Part shown: in pieces, positions 44,745-53,601 of the stretch
Position numbering within the stretch: the first letter of the stretch is position 1
How the letters are laid out: every line of letters starts with the position of its first letter
Origin: DATLZU01 sp035573855
GTDB taxonomy: Bacteria; Nitrospirota; Nitrospiria; Nitrospirales; Nitrospiraceae
Direction of reading: 5' to 3'
DNA: 64,000 bases
Assembly (NCBI GenBank): GCA_035573855.1
Contig: DATLZU010000043.1
Coordinates: 1-64,000, forward strand
Notes under the pieces: generated by a model
Seen by the model: the letters and a program-made list of their open reading frames with translations, nothing else
Database searches by the model: none
What the model was told of the DNA's origin: nothing
Made by a program: the position numbers and the translations under genes

Positions 44745-46235
44745 TTGAGCCTTTCCTGCTTATTCCTCTCAACCTCGGGTGCGAAGGCGCGTGCGTTCTT
44801 CTCGCCGGCATGGTTGGCGGTCGCCGGTCTCGCTCTCACGCTGCTCGCCGGCTGCGGCTCCAAGATCAACCGTTACGCCCTGATCGAAGACAGCCTCCTG
44901 GCCCATGACCCGCAACGGGCCGACCGGATCGTCGAACAGGCGGAACGAGAATACGGGCCTAAAAATCGCGTCCTCTACGCGATGGATCGTGGGATCACGC
45001 TGCACCTGTCGGGTCAGTACGATCGAAGCAATGCGGTCCTGGAACAGGCGGAAGAAGAGATCGACCGGCTCTACACCCGCAGGATCCGCACCGAGGCCAA
45101 GGCCTTCCTCGTCAACGACAACGAATTGCCATACGAAGGAGATCCCTACGAACAGGTGATGGTGAACGTCGTCAAGGCCTTGAACTATGCGGTTATGGGC
45201 CGACTCGACGACGCCTTGGTGGAGGCCAGGCGGATTGACAACCGGTTGAACGTCTTGGCCGACAAGACGAAGGAACTGGACGGCTACCGGGACGACGGGT
45301 TCGCCCGCTATCTTACCGGCATCCTTTACGAAGCCGCGGGAGATCTCAACAATGCGTTCATCGCCTATCGCAAGGCTCATGAGGCCTATGAGAGGATGTG
45401 GACTTGGTCCCGCACTCCTGTTCCCTCGACCCTCCGCGCGGATCTTCTTCGGGTGACGGACGCCTTGCACTTGACCGCCGAATTCGAAGAGTACCGCCGG
45501 CTTTTTCCCGACGTCGTATGGCAGTCCCGACATGAGCAGGAGCATCTCGCTCAAGTCGTCGTGATCAGCTATAATGGCCGCGCTCCGCGCAAGGAAGACC
45601 AATTCATCGATCTTCCCGTCAGCCTGGATGCGTTGCAGTTGGTGCTGCTGACGAAGGGTCTGGGTGGAGCAAACCGCCACGAGAACCGCGTCGCGGAAAG
45701 CGTCCTCTACGGTCTGAGCGGTCGCGTCGTACGGGTGGCCTTGCCGAGGTTGGTTCCGCAAAAGACGCAGGTGCGCTACGAGCAGATCACCCTCACCGGA
45801 ACCGGCGGCTTATTCACTGCGCGAACGGAACTGGCGCACAATCTGACGGCCTTGGCGGAAAAAGCCCTGTCGGACCGGCTTCCCGCTATTGCCGTGAAAG
45901 CGGTGGCGCGGGCGGCCACGAAGTTCGCCATGGCCGAAGGTGCGACACGCGGCGCCCAACAGGCGGCCGGGAAAGACGCTGGGCCCTGGGTCGGGCTCCT
46001 GGTCGGACTCCTGACCAAGGGATGGGCGGTGTACTCAGAGGAAGCGGACAAACGCAGTTGGCGGACGCTGCCGGACGAAATCCATATGTCCCGCCTGTGG
46101 GTGCCTCCGGGCGAATACGAACTCCGGATCGATCCGCAGGGGCCGCAAGGGGATGCGGTGACCCGGAACGTTTCGCGCACGATGACGCTTCGGGCGGGCG
46201 ATACCAAGTTCCTGATCCAGCGGGTGATCCAGTGA
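44745..46235 (+). CDS. TPR lipoprotein (COG3014-like)
   Basis: 496 residues from TTG 44745, the only start that keeps the signal; lipobox LLAGC (Cys37). Residues about 55-240 hold TPR-like helical pairs (RADRIVEQAEREYGPKNRVLYAMDRGITLHLSGQYDRS, RYLTGILYEAAGDLNNAFIAYRKAHEAYE). The rest contains QVVVISYNGRAPRKEDQFID, ALPRLVPQKTQVRY, and a helical segment with AVARAATKFAMAEGATRGAQQAAGK, and ends with a beta-rich domain (LRIDPQGPQGDAVTRNVSRTM). This layout matches COG3014 proteins that co-occur with LPP20 and LpoB-like genes. Probably part of an envelope complex. Start codon is uncertain. Confidence 0.72.
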   Translation: MSLSCLFLSTSGAKARAFFSPAWLAVAGLALTLLAGCGSKINRYALIEDSLLAHDPQRADRIVEQAEREYGPKNRVLYAMDRGITLHLSGQYDRSNAVLEQAEEEIDRLYTRRIRTEAKAFLVNDNELPYEGDPYEQVMVNVVKALNYAVMGRLDDALVEARRIDNRLNVLADKTKELDGYRDDGFARYLTGILYEAAGDLNNAFIAYRKAHEAYERMWTWSRTPVPSTLRADLLRVTDALHLTAEFEEYRRLFPDVVWQSRHEQEHLAQVVVISYNGRAPRKEDQFIDLPVSLDALQLVLLTKGLGGANRHENRVAESVLYGLSGRVVRVALPRLVPQKTQVRYEQITLTGTGGLFTARTELAHNLTALAEKALSDRLPAIAVKAVARAATKFAMAEGATRGAQQAAGKDAGPWVGLLVGLLTKGWAVYSEEADKRSWRTLPDEIHMSRLWVPPGEYELRIDPQGPQGDAVTRNVSRTMTLRAGDTKFLIQRVIQ

Positions 46236-47419
46236 TGCCGCTCGCCTCCGCACAGGGCTGGAGCATAGCGGTGCTCGCGGCGGCCTGTATCGTTGCAGCG
46301 ACGGCGCTGCCGGCCTGCACAGGGTCCCGGTCCACCAGTCAGCCGGGATGGCTTGACGGCTCCAGTCCGGAGTTTCCTCCCAGTCAATACCTGCTCGGAA
46401 TCGGTCAAGGCGAAACCCGGGCGCTCGCTGCGGAACGGGCTTATGCGGCGGTGGCCAAGATTTTCAAGGCCGAAATCACCGCGCAGGCTAAGGATTGGGA
46501 ATCCTATCTAGTGATCGAAACCCGAGGCAAGGCCACGTCGGAACGGCGTCTGACCCTGGACCACGTCACCCGCGTTTCGACGGACAAGGTGCTCGAGAAC
46601 GTGCGGATTTTGGCCACCTGGTTCGACCGGCGAAACGGCCAGCATTATGTGTTGGCGGGCATGAACCGCGCGCAGGCCGAGTCGGCGTTGTTGGAACGGA
46701 TCGCCGAGCTGGATCGGATGATCGATGCGGAAGTGACGGAGGCCCGCGGCACCCGGGATAAGTTGACGCGGGTCAGAAACCTGAAACGGGCCGCCAAGAA
46801 CCTGGTCCTGCGGGAATCCTACAATGCCGACCTGCGGGTGATCCGCGCCAGTGGCCAAGGCTATCCACCCGCCTATCGGGTCGCGGAACTGACGGCTGAA
46901 CTGGAACAGTTTCTAGCGACCAACCTGGCGGTCGCAGTGGAAGTCACCGGCGATCAAGCGGAGCCGATCCAACGCGCGTTGATCGAAGGGCTGATCCGCG
47001 AAGGGCTTTCGGTGACGGGACGCCAGCCGGCCGGAGAGAATCCGCCGCTCGGCGGCGAGGCGGGTCCCGTGCCGGAACTGATTGTCAAGGGCGCGGTTCG
47101 GGTGTGGCCGATCGACGCGCACGATCCACCATTTCAATTCGTCCGCTGGTGCAGCGAGTTCGTGATCCAGGAACTCGCGACGCAGCGGATCGTGGGCGCG
47201 GTCTCCAAGGGCGGAAAAGAAGGCCACCTGACGACCGGGGAAGCAACGGCGAAAGCCCTGCGCGTCATGCAGCAGGAAGTCGCGTCGGACCTGGCGAAGG
47301 CCATTGCAGGCTACGTCTACGGCGACGCGGAGCTGCCGGCTGCCGCCCGACCTCCGGCCGGATGCCCACGAGGCGACGACGGATCCATGCCCCCTGCAAC
47401 GAACCCGCTGTCGATGTGA
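46235..47419 (+). CDS. LPP20/FlgO-like lipoprotein, large form
   Basis: 394 residues; ATG 46235 shares its A with the previous stop (TGATG). Lipobox LPAC (Cys28). An LPP20-like domain follows: PGWLDGSSPEFPPSQYLLGIGQGETRALAAERAYAAVAKIFKAEI, RRLTLDHVTRVSTDKVLENVRILATWFDRRNGQHYVLAGMNRAQAESAL. A helix and a second domain of about 190 residues follow: VTGDQAEPIQRALIEGLIREGLSV, PELIVKGAVRVWPID, which resembles TolB-N/CsgG-like lipoprotein modules. Longer than the usual LPP20. Ends the four-gene lipoprotein set; the next gene starts 17 nt later. Confidence 0.75.
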   Translation: MPLASAQGWSIAVLAAACIVAATALPACTGSRSTSQPGWLDGSSPEFPPSQYLLGIGQGETRALAAERAYAAVAKIFKAEITAQAKDWESYLVIETRGKATSERRLTLDHVTRVSTDKVLENVRILATWFDRRNGQHYVLAGMNRAQAESALLERIAELDRMIDAEVTEARGTRDKLTRVRNLKRAAKNLVLRESYNADLRVIRASGQGYPPAYRVAELTAELEQFLATNLAVAVEVTGDQAEPIQRALIEGLIREGLSVTGRQPAGENPPLGGEAGPVPELIVKGAVRVWPIDAHDPPFQFVRWCSEFVIQELATQRIVGAVSKGGKEGHLTTGEATAKALRVMQQEVASDLAKAIAGYVYGDAELPAAARPPAGCPRGDDGSMPPATNPLSM

Positions 47420-47436
47420 AGAAGAAAGGAGGCTGA

Positions 47437-47718
47437 ATGGTCCCAAAATCCAAGCCGACCGCCGCACGCATGTCTGCCACCTCCAACTCATTCCGGAACA
47501 GGGATGCAACCCGGACCGGCCGGCGGATGCCGAGCCGGCTCGTCAAGCGACAACTCGTCAAACGGATTCTCAAAGATACCGAAGCGGTGAGAAGCGGAAG
47601 CCTCGTCAACCGGCTGCGCAAGCAAGGATACGACCAAGTGCCGCTGGACGAGCTACAAGACCGTCTGTCGAAGCTACCGACGTCACTGGCGGACTTCATC
47701 CTGAAGGGGAGGGGGTGA
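47437..47718 (+). CDS. putative antitoxin for the PIN protein
   Basis: 93 residues; AAAGGAGG before the ATG. Strongly basic first half (MPSRLVKRQLVKRILKD), then a helical unit GSLVNRLRKQGYDQVPLDELQDRLSKLPTSLADFIL. Small size, basic N-terminus and location 3 nt before a PIN-domain gene fit the antitoxin of a type II pair, though no named DNA-binding fold is evident. It follows the lipoprotein operon by 17 nt and may be read with it. Identity as antitoxin is inference from position. Confidence 0.5.
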   Translation: MVPKSKPTAARMSATSNSFRNRDATRTGRRMPSRLVKRQLVKRILKDTEAVRSGSLVNRLRKQGYDQVPLDELQDRLSKLPTSLADFILKGRG

Positions 47719-47721
47719 TCC

Positions 47722-48165
47722 ATGCCGTACTATTATTTCGACTCGACCGGGCTGGTGAAGCGCTATAGCTCGGAACGGGGGAGCCGCATCGTCAACAAGC
47801 TGCTGGTCAAACGGGGGAAGATGGCGATCGTGCCCACCTGGGCGATCACCGATCTCTATTCGGTGCTCTCGATCCGGGCTAAGCAAGGGGAGTTGACCCG
47901 GGATGATTGCTATTCGGTCATCTACCGATTTGAGATCGAATCCTCGCAGGGACTGTTTCATTTTATCGCGCCCACCATGCAGACATTTCTGTCCACAAAA
48001 GAACTGATCCTCGATTTCCCACACCTGCGCTCGGCGCAGGCGCTTCATTTGGCCCTGGCCTTGGAATTGAAACCGCTTCGATTGACGGTGGTCAGCTCGG
48101 ACCAACAATTATTGGGAGCGTGCCGGCCCTTGGGGTTGCATGTGATCAATCCGGAGGAAGATTAG
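47722..48165 (+). CDS. PIN-domain protein (VapC-like toxin)
   Basis: 147 residues, start 3 nt after the preceding stop, GGAGGGGGT upstream. PIN fold: MPYYYFDSTGLVKRY (Asp7), TWAITDLYSVLSIRAKQGE (Asp44), RSAQALHLALALEL, VVSSDQQLLGACRPLGLHVINP (Asp127). The third acidic residue, usually Asp in DALHLA, is Gln106 here, so metal binding may be weakened. VapC toxins cleave RNA; whether this one is active is open. Confidence 0.78.
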   Translation: MPYYYFDSTGLVKRYSSERGSRIVNKLLVKRGKMAIVPTWAITDLYSVLSIRAKQGELTRDDCYSVIYRFEIESSQGLFHFIAPTMQTFLSTKELILDFPHLRSAQALHLALALELKPLRLTVVSSDQQLLGACRPLGLHVINPEED

Positions 48166-48205
48166 GCGAGGGGCCAGCGGCGTGGAGACAGGGCCGGCGC
48201 CTGGC

Positions 48206-48724
48206 TTACGCGCATTGAAAGTCCGTGTGCATGGACGCGATCACGGTGTTCCACGCCTCGGCCATCTCGCGGAGTAGCTTCATCCGTCCGCCCGTCGCAG
48301 CGTCGGACGCCGTCTCGCCGGAAGACCGGTCTTCATCCAACAGTTTCAGCGCGTGCTGCAGATTGCTCTGCGCTAATCGCAAGGTGCCGCAGACGCCCGA
48401 TGAGGCCGGGGCTTCGCCGCCGGCGCGACGGAACAGCGCCAACGCCCGGTAGGCATCTTCCTGTGCTCGGAAGAGCGCTTCGGCGCCGCGATACAATCGC
48501 CCCTTGATGGGGCTGATCTCCCGCTTGGCCAACTCCGAAGCCATCAGCGCGGCCTTGCCGATGCTCATCGCCGCACCGTCGGGATCGTCATTGGCCATGG
48601 CTTCCTCCGCTTTCACACGGAGCCGCTCCATCTCGGCCTCTTCCCCGACGGTTTGAGCGAACGTCCAGCCCGGAGTGCCGCCAATGATGAACACCATGAA
48701 GACGCCGAGTATCCCTCCGCGCAA
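48206..48724 (-). CDS. secreted helical protein, unknown function
   Basis: 172 residues from TTG 48724, which has AGAGGAC at good distance; ATG 48697 would shorten the signal peptide (VFMVFIIGGTPGWTFAQ, cut near residue 24). The mature protein is helical: AEMERLRVKAEEAMANDDPDGAAMSIGKAALMASELA, ALFRAQEDAYRALALFRR, SNLQHALKLLDEDRS. Two Cys (VCGTL, FQCA at the end) could form a disulfide. No family recognised. Lies 35 nt after the HEAT-repeat gene in the same direction, so likely one transcript. Confidence 0.6.
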   Translation of the reverse strand: MRGGILGVFMVFIIGGTPGWTFAQTVGEEAEMERLRVKAEEAMANDDPDGAAMSIGKAALMASELAKREISPIKGRLYRGAEALFRAQEDAYRALALFRRAGGEAPASSGVCGTLRLAQSNLQHALKLLDEDRSSGETASDAATGGRMKLLREMAEAWNTVIASMHTDFQCA

Positions 48725-48759
48725 AGTCGTCCTCTGAAACGGGTTGTCGCGATGAACGC

Positions 48760-49839
48760 TTATTGTAGATACTCCCAGGTATCGATTTGCTTCAAACTCC
48801 AGTTGACCGCTTCTTTGAGTTTGATGACCTTGGGATCCGCAGTAGCGTCATTGATCTTAAGAAGCGATTTCTGGATCGTATACAGTGGGTCGTAGGCCCG
48901 ACGATCTGGTAGTTTCCCCAGTGCCCAGGCGACCTCGGTTTTGACCGCCAGATCATCGGTTTTCAGGGCTTCCAGCAATGGATCGATGATAGAAAAATCG
49001 CCGTGCAGTGCGCCCACGATGCCCAGGCCTTTGGCCGCAGCGGCCTGCAGCTCGGGCTTGCCGGTTTTCAAGACCTCGATCAGAACCGGGATGGTTTCTT
49101 TCTGGCCGATATTTCCCAAGGCGACCGCGGCCGCCTTGGCGATTTCCATGTCCGGTCCCTTCAACGCGTCGAGCAAGCGCGGCACGGACTTGGTCGAGAA
49201 CAGGTACCCAAGCAAACCGACGATTCTGACTTTTCGCTCCTGTGTCGTCGCCGGATCGTCGAGGAATTTTAGGAGTCGATCCTCCTGGCCCCATTCGGCG
49301 GCGATCAACGCCGGGAAATCATACGCCCGGAGGCGCTCCCCGAGCTTCGCCATCGCATACGCGCCGGGATCCTCAACCTTGGCCTCCTCGGCCGCTTTCT
49401 GCGCGTCCGGAAAGTCCGTTCTCACTTCCTTCCGCCATCCCATCTTTTTCCCATCCAAGAGGTACAGCAGTTGACAGGCGGGGCCTTTCCACACGCGCGA
49501 CGGCGAATCGGGCAGGTCCGCATCGCTTCCCATGCTCGTCGTTCCTTCCCAGACCTTGCGTTGCTCGCACTTCACCCGGAACACCACGTCATGAGGCTGG
49601 GCGGGATCGGTGACGACCGTATACCCGAACTCTTTCAGGCGCTGGGCGACGATGTCCGCCAGATTTCCGGGCGGAATCTCTCCCTTATCGGTGATCGCCA
49701 GCACCTCGATCAACACCCGATCGACTCGTTCCAGCTTGGCCTTTTGTTCAGGCGTCAGCGCCTCCCGCCGCGCCCACGTATCGGCACCGATGACGCTGAA
49801 CACGAAAACGAACAACAGGCAACACATCCAGGGTTTCAT
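48760..49839 (-). CDS. secreted HEAT-repeat protein
   Basis: 359 residues; GGAGGGAAG before ATG 49839. Signal peptide to about residue 22 (CCLLFVFVFSVIGADTWA). An N-terminal domain (about 30-160: VDRVLIEVLAITDKG, RLKEFGYTVVTDPAQPHDVVFRVKCE) may be a TolB-N-like fold. Residues 190-345 hold about five HEAT repeats (EDRLLKFLDDPATTQERKVRIVGLLGYLF, KSVPRLLDALKGPDMEIAKAAAVALGNIGQ, ETIPVLIEVLKTGKPELQAAAAKGLGIVG). Such repeats bind proteins; here in the periplasm. Partner unknown. Confidence 0.75.
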   Translation of the reverse strand: MKPWMCCLLFVFVFSVIGADTWARREALTPEQKAKLERVDRVLIEVLAITDKGEIPPGNLADIVAQRLKEFGYTVVTDPAQPHDVVFRVKCEQRKVWEGTTSMGSDADLPDSPSRVWKGPACQLLYLLDGKKMGWRKEVRTDFPDAQKAAEEAKVEDPGAYAMAKLGERLRAYDFPALIAAEWGQEDRLLKFLDDPATTQERKVRIVGLLGYLFSTKSVPRLLDALKGPDMEIAKAAAVALGNIGQKETIPVLIEVLKTGKPELQAAAAKGLGIVGALHGDFSIIDPLLEALKTDDLAVKTEVAWALGKLPDRRAYDPLYTIQKSLLKINDATADPKVIKLKEAVNWSLKQIDTWEYLQ

Positions 49840-49936
49840 CGACTTCCCTCCGACGACAGAGAGGTGCTCTCGTCGAACCTGATTCGAGCGTTTCCGTCAC
49901 TCTACCGAACAGCCGGTACCATCGGCAAGCCGCAAG

Positions 49937-49965
49937 TTGAAGGTTTGTAGGGCCGCCAGTATAAT
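49937..49965 (+). promoter_or_regulatory. promoter of proC, apparently leaderless
   Basis: TTGAAG (49937-49942), 17 bases, perfect TATAAT (49960-49965). Seven bases separate the -10 from the A of the proC ATG at 49973, so transcription should begin on or next to the start codon. No ribosome site precedes the ATG. This region of 133 nt lies divergent to the HEAT-repeat gene. Confidence 0.6.
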
Positions 49966-49972
49966 CGCGCCC

Positions 49973-50800
49973 ATGCTCAAGGGGAAAACGATCGCTTTCC
50001 TCGGCGGCGGCAACATGTCGGATGCCTTGATCGCCGGTCTGTTGCAAGCCGGAGCCGCCAAGGCCGAGCAACTCATCGCCACCGATGTCCTGTCTGCCAG
50101 GCGAAACTATCTCAAACGCCGATACCACATTAAAACGACAAGCAAGAATCAAGAGGCGGCCAGGCTCGCGAACATCCTCGTGTTGTCCGTCGAACCTCAA
50201 GTGCTCGACGAGGTTTTGGAAGAGGTTCGGTCGGTCGTGTCGCCGGATTGTCTTGTCCTTTCAGTGGCAGCCGGTTATCCAATCGCCCGGGTGGCATCGC
50301 GGCTCAAAACCGTCACTCGGATCATCCGAGCCATGCCCAATACGCCTTCTACGGTGCGGGAAGCCGTTACCGCGTTGGCGTTCAACCAGGGACTGTCGGA
50401 TGAAGATCAGCACACCGCGCGGGCCGTCTTTGAATCGGTGGGGAAGGTGGTGGTCATTGAAGAGCGGCTGATGGATGCGGTCACCGGCTTGAGCGGCAGC
50501 GGTCCGGCTTATGTGTACGTCATGATCGAGGCGTTGGCCGACGGGGGAGTAAAGATGGGGCTGCCCCGTCATGTGGCGGAACTGCTGGCTGCGCAGACCG
50601 TCCTCGGAGCGGCCCGCATGCTGATCGAGAGCGGAGAACCTCCGGGACGCCTAAAAGACCGCGTCGCCTCGCCGGGGGGGACGACCATCGCCGGCCTCTA
50701 TCAACTAGAGAAAGGACGGCTGCGGGCGGCGCTAATGGCGGCCGTCGAAGCGGCGGCGAAACGTTCAGCCGAGTTGGGCAAGGAGCAGAGTTCCGTGTAG
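49973..50800 (+). CDS. proC: pyrroline-5-carboxylate reductase
   Basis: 275 residues from ATG 49973; the frame extends upstream through the promoter, so this start is preferred. Rossmann motif IAFLGGGNMSDALIAGLL (about 7-24), VLSVEPQVLDEVLEEV, AAGYPIARV, RIIRAMPNTPSTVREAVTAL and catalytic/dimer region VTGLSGSGPAYVYVMIEALADGGVKMGL, LAAQTVLGAARMLIE, PGGTTIAGLYQLEKG. Reduces pyrroline-5-carboxylate to proline with NAD(P)H. Followed by a small gene after 81 nt. Confidence 0.94.
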   Translation: MLKGKTIAFLGGGNMSDALIAGLLQAGAAKAEQLIATDVLSARRNYLKRRYHIKTTSKNQEAARLANILVLSVEPQVLDEVLEEVRSVVSPDCLVLSVAAGYPIARVASRLKTVTRIIRAMPNTPSTVREAVTALAFNQGLSDEDQHTARAVFESVGKVVVIEERLMDAVTGLSGSGPAYVYVMIEALADGGVKMGLPRHVAELLAAQTVLGAARMLIESGEPPGRLKDRVASPGGTTIAGLYQLEKGRLRAALMAAVEAAAKRSAELGKEQSSV

Positions 50801-50881
50801 AGAAGGAGCAGCGATGCGCGACCTGGCGGACCCGCCAATCCGGCGCCGGCTGTTCAGTCAACTCTTTCCAGGAGTCATCCC

Positions 50882-51073
50882 GTGCAATATTGGGTCAAAG
50901 TCATCTTCACCGACAATCAGGAACTGCTCGTCAAGGACGCGATCCGCCATACCATCAGCGACGACATGGAAGTGCTGGAGGTGGACTCGCCGAAAGAAGT
51001 CATCATCATTCCCATGAAGCAGATCAAATACATCAGTTGCGACGCGACGGTGTTCGCGGCGAAGAAACCATGA
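50882..51073 (+). CDS. 63-residue protein, unknown function
   Basis: GTG start at 50882 with AGGAGT upstream. Compact acidic alpha/beta sequence: QYWVKVIFTDNQELLVKDAIRHTISDDMEVLEVDSPKEVIIIPMKQIKYISCDATVF. The run of beta strands with a helix resembles small Sm-like or translation-factor-like barrels only in general look. It lies 81 nt after proC in the same direction and may be part of its transcript. No family is recognised. Confidence 0.6.
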   Translation: MQYWVKVIFTDNQELLVKDAIRHTISDDMEVLEVDSPKEVIIIPMKQIKYISCDATVFAAKKP

Positions 51074-51172
51074 CCCACAGGCTGACGTTGGTAGAACCTT
51101 AGATACCGCACGACCCGGCCGAGGCACCCGCTCCTGGTCCTCACATCGTTCCCGACGTTCCGCTAGCCTTGT

Positions 51173-52458
51173 TCAGCGGCGCACCCCAACAGCGGGCCGG
51201 CAAGCGTCATATACATACATATATCGGCTAAAGGGCGGTGAGCGGCCGTCCTCCAGCGTCGGCTGAGGATGGCCGCGTTGCCGCTGCTCTGGGGTGAGAA
51301 GCTGTTGCGCTTTGAGGTACCCGAGGGCTTTCGACTGAGTGATCCGACTCCGAATCTCTTCCAGATCGCGCGCGGCGGCCGCGAGCTTGTCGTCGGATGC
51401 CAGCGTTCCCGCATTCTGATCGCGCAGAAGCGTCAACAGTTTGAGTTCGGCCTCCTTGAGCTTCGCCTGTTCGATCAGGAACGTTTTTCTCGTCTCGTTC
51501 TTCGCAGCCACCAAGGCTACGATCTGCTCCGCTGTGAGCCCCAGCCGCCCGGTTTGATCGAGGAAGGAATCGAAGCTGGGCGTGCCCGGGTGCACTCCGT
51601 AACCGGCGCCGACAAGAACTGTTTGCTCCTTGCCCGCCGCCCGACGCTGGGAGGTCTGTTTCAGCTCGGCCAGCTTCGTCCGCTGCTCCTCCGTCAACTG
51701 CGCCTCAATCGAGTCCGAAACCTCGAAGAGCGTATTGAACAGCACGCCTTCCGTCTCGCCGGTCTTCTGCATCTTGGCGTGAACCGCTTCAGGATCCACG
51801 TCCAAAGCGCATCGCCAGTTCGTCGGCCTCCACGCGGCTGAGATCGATGTCCGTACCCAGCCGAAGCACTTGGCGCCGAGCGGCTTCCGGCAGCGAGTGA
51901 ATGGCTTGCGCCTGGGTCTCGGTCAGGCGCAGCTCGTCACGGTACTCGTTGTAGACCCGCCCGATGCCTTCCAAGGACATCAGGCCGATTTTGGTGTTTG
52001 AATCCCTGCGATACCCGAAACGTCATGGTCGGATGCGTCGCCGCGTGGAGTGTGGCCCGCTGATCGGCCGTCAGCACGCCGCGCAGGCCGGCGAGCGTCT
52101 CGATGAACAGATTGAGCTCATCGGTCTCAATCCCTCCGGTCAGTGTATTGGCGGTGCGGTAGTCACCGTCCCGCACCAACCCGTGACGGCGCTTTTCCTC
52201 CAGCTCCTCAAACATCCCGACCAGCACCGCTTCCTTCATCCATATCTCGGTTTTCAACCGCTGAATGAGGCCGGCCATCGCTTCCTTCTGCTCCGTCGTC
52301 AGCCCGAGACTCCGGTCGAGGTGCGCGTAGGATCCGGCGATCTGTTCAATGGCGCAGATCATCCGTAAATCCAGCGTGAATTCCATGTCGTGCGATTGAG
52401 CGGTCGCGCGACTCGAGATGACAACAGCCATCAAGACCGCCACGATCAGTGTGCGCAT
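51173..52458 (-). pseudogene. Spy/CpxP-like LTxxQ gene broken over three frames
   Basis: From ATG 52458 the first frame gives a signal peptide (TLIVAVLMAVVISSRATAQ), LTTEQKEAMAGLIQRL and LTADQRATLHA. Near 52000 a second frame takes over (NTKIGLMSLEGIGRVYNEYRDELRLTETQAQAIHSLP). Near 51800 a third follows (DVDPEAVHAKMQKTGETEG, LTEEQRTKLAELKQ, LTAEQIVALVAAKNE, LTPEQRQR). Six LTxxQ motifs in order over three frames show one ancestral gene of about 420 codons for a periplasmic, metal- or stress-responsive helical protein. Two frameshifts make it a pseudogene unless the sequence is wrong. Confidence 0.75.
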
Positions 52459-52818
52459 CGGTGAACTTCTTGCTGGATATGGAACTCTTGGGCAAGCAGC
52501 ACAGCATACGAGACCCGGCGTCGTCAGGCCGGATATAAGAGGAAAACAACACCGTGGCGGCTCAGGTCCGGAGCTTTCGGAAAACATTTCCCATCCAGGC
52601 AATATGCGCTTCCAACGCGCCGCGAGAAGCGAGGCGGGCAGGATCAGCCAGACGCGCGGAAGCGGCGAGCATGACGAGACGCGGAGGGGGACGACCCTGG
52701 CCGCGCATCGGTACAATGCGGGTATGGTACTGCGCCGCAAAAACGTCTACAGTATAGGAACTCGATCGGGTAGGCGTGTGTGTCCGCAACGGCCTGATCG
52801 AATCGCCACTGTTGCAGG
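52459..52818 (+). other. divergent intergenic region of about 360 nt
   Basis: Lies between the broken LTxxQ gene (-) and the ZIP transporter (+). No gene is supported. TACAGTATAGG at about 52750 could contain the -10 of the ZIP gene, but no matching -35 is clear. Purine-rich plus-strand stretches (about 52620-52690) have no coding look. Confidence 0.35.
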
Positions 52819-53571
52819 ATGATTGAGCTCATCGGCATGGGCGCCGTGGCCGGCGTCGTTCCCGTCTATCTGGGCATTGGGTTCGCGCTCGTCGCCGGCC
52901 GCATGCTGTCGCGCGCGTGGGAAGCCGGATTGATCGGTCTGGCGACCGGCGTGCTGGTTTATCTCTTCTTCGATCTGATGCACGAAGCGGTGGAGCTGAC
53001 TGGCGCCCGAGACATCGCGTCGTGGATCGTGTTGCTCGGCTGTTTGCTGGTAAGCTTCGTCGGGTTGGTCGTATTGGAAGAGAGTCAACTGGGTAAGCAC
53101 CGCCGCCTGACGCGCGTCCTCTCGTTGCCGTACCTTATCGCGTTGGGCATGGGCCTGCATAACCTTGGGGAAGGTCTCGCTATCGGGGCCAGTTACACCA
53201 ACGGGGAGTGGGCGTTGAGCGCGCTGTTGGTCGCCGGCTTTGCGCTCCACAACGGCACCGAAGGATTCGGGATCGTGGGCGCGGCCGGCCGGAATTCGAT
53301 CCCGGCGAAGGATGTGCTGCTGCTGGGTCTGCTCGCCGGCGCGCCGACCTGCGTGGGCGCCGTGCTTAGCGGACTCGATCCTTCCCCGTATTTATCAGTG
53401 GCGTGGTACACGCTGGCCGCTGGCTCCTTGTTGTACGTCATTCTGGCCCTTGTTGCCCTTACCTATACCGCCACGCGCCGCGTCCTGATGGCGGTCGGCA
53501 TATTCGGAGGCATCGCCTTCATGTATGTCACCGCCATGCTTCTGACCCTGGCAGGAGGCCTTCACACCTAA
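52819..53571 (+). CDS. ZIP-family metal transporter
   Basis: 250 residues, eight membrane helices. ZIP helix 4 motif LIALGMGLHNLGEGLAIGASY and helix 5 ALHNGTEGFGIV carry the His/Asn/Glu metal ligands. The loop between helices 3 and 4 is short and lacks the His-rich stretch of many ZIPs. Should import a divalent metal such as zinc or iron. The start ATG 52819 follows TTGCAGG closely and the ribosome site is weak. Single gene, followed by a hairpin. Confidence 0.85.
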   Translation: MIELIGMGAVAGVVPVYLGIGFALVAGRMLSRAWEAGLIGLATGVLVYLFFDLMHEAVELTGARDIASWIVLLGCLLVSFVGLVVLEESQLGKHRRLTRVLSLPYLIALGMGLHNLGEGLAIGASYTNGEWALSALLVAGFALHNGTEGFGIVGAAGRNSIPAKDVLLLGLLAGAPTCVGAVLSGLDPSPYLSVAWYTLAAGSLLYVILALVALTYTATRRVLMAVGIFGGIAFMYVTAMLLTLAGGLHT

Positions 53572-53583
53572 AACCGCTAGCGC

Positions 53584-53601
53584 TGGAATGTGCGCATTCC
53601 A
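53584..53601 (+). terminator. hairpin after the ZIP gene
   Basis: TGGAATG-TGCG-CATTCCA: perfect 7-bp stem, 4-nt loop, 12 nt after the stop codon, preceded by the palindrome CGCTAGCG. Position suits a terminator; no T run follows, so it may only protect the 3' end. Confidence 0.45.
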
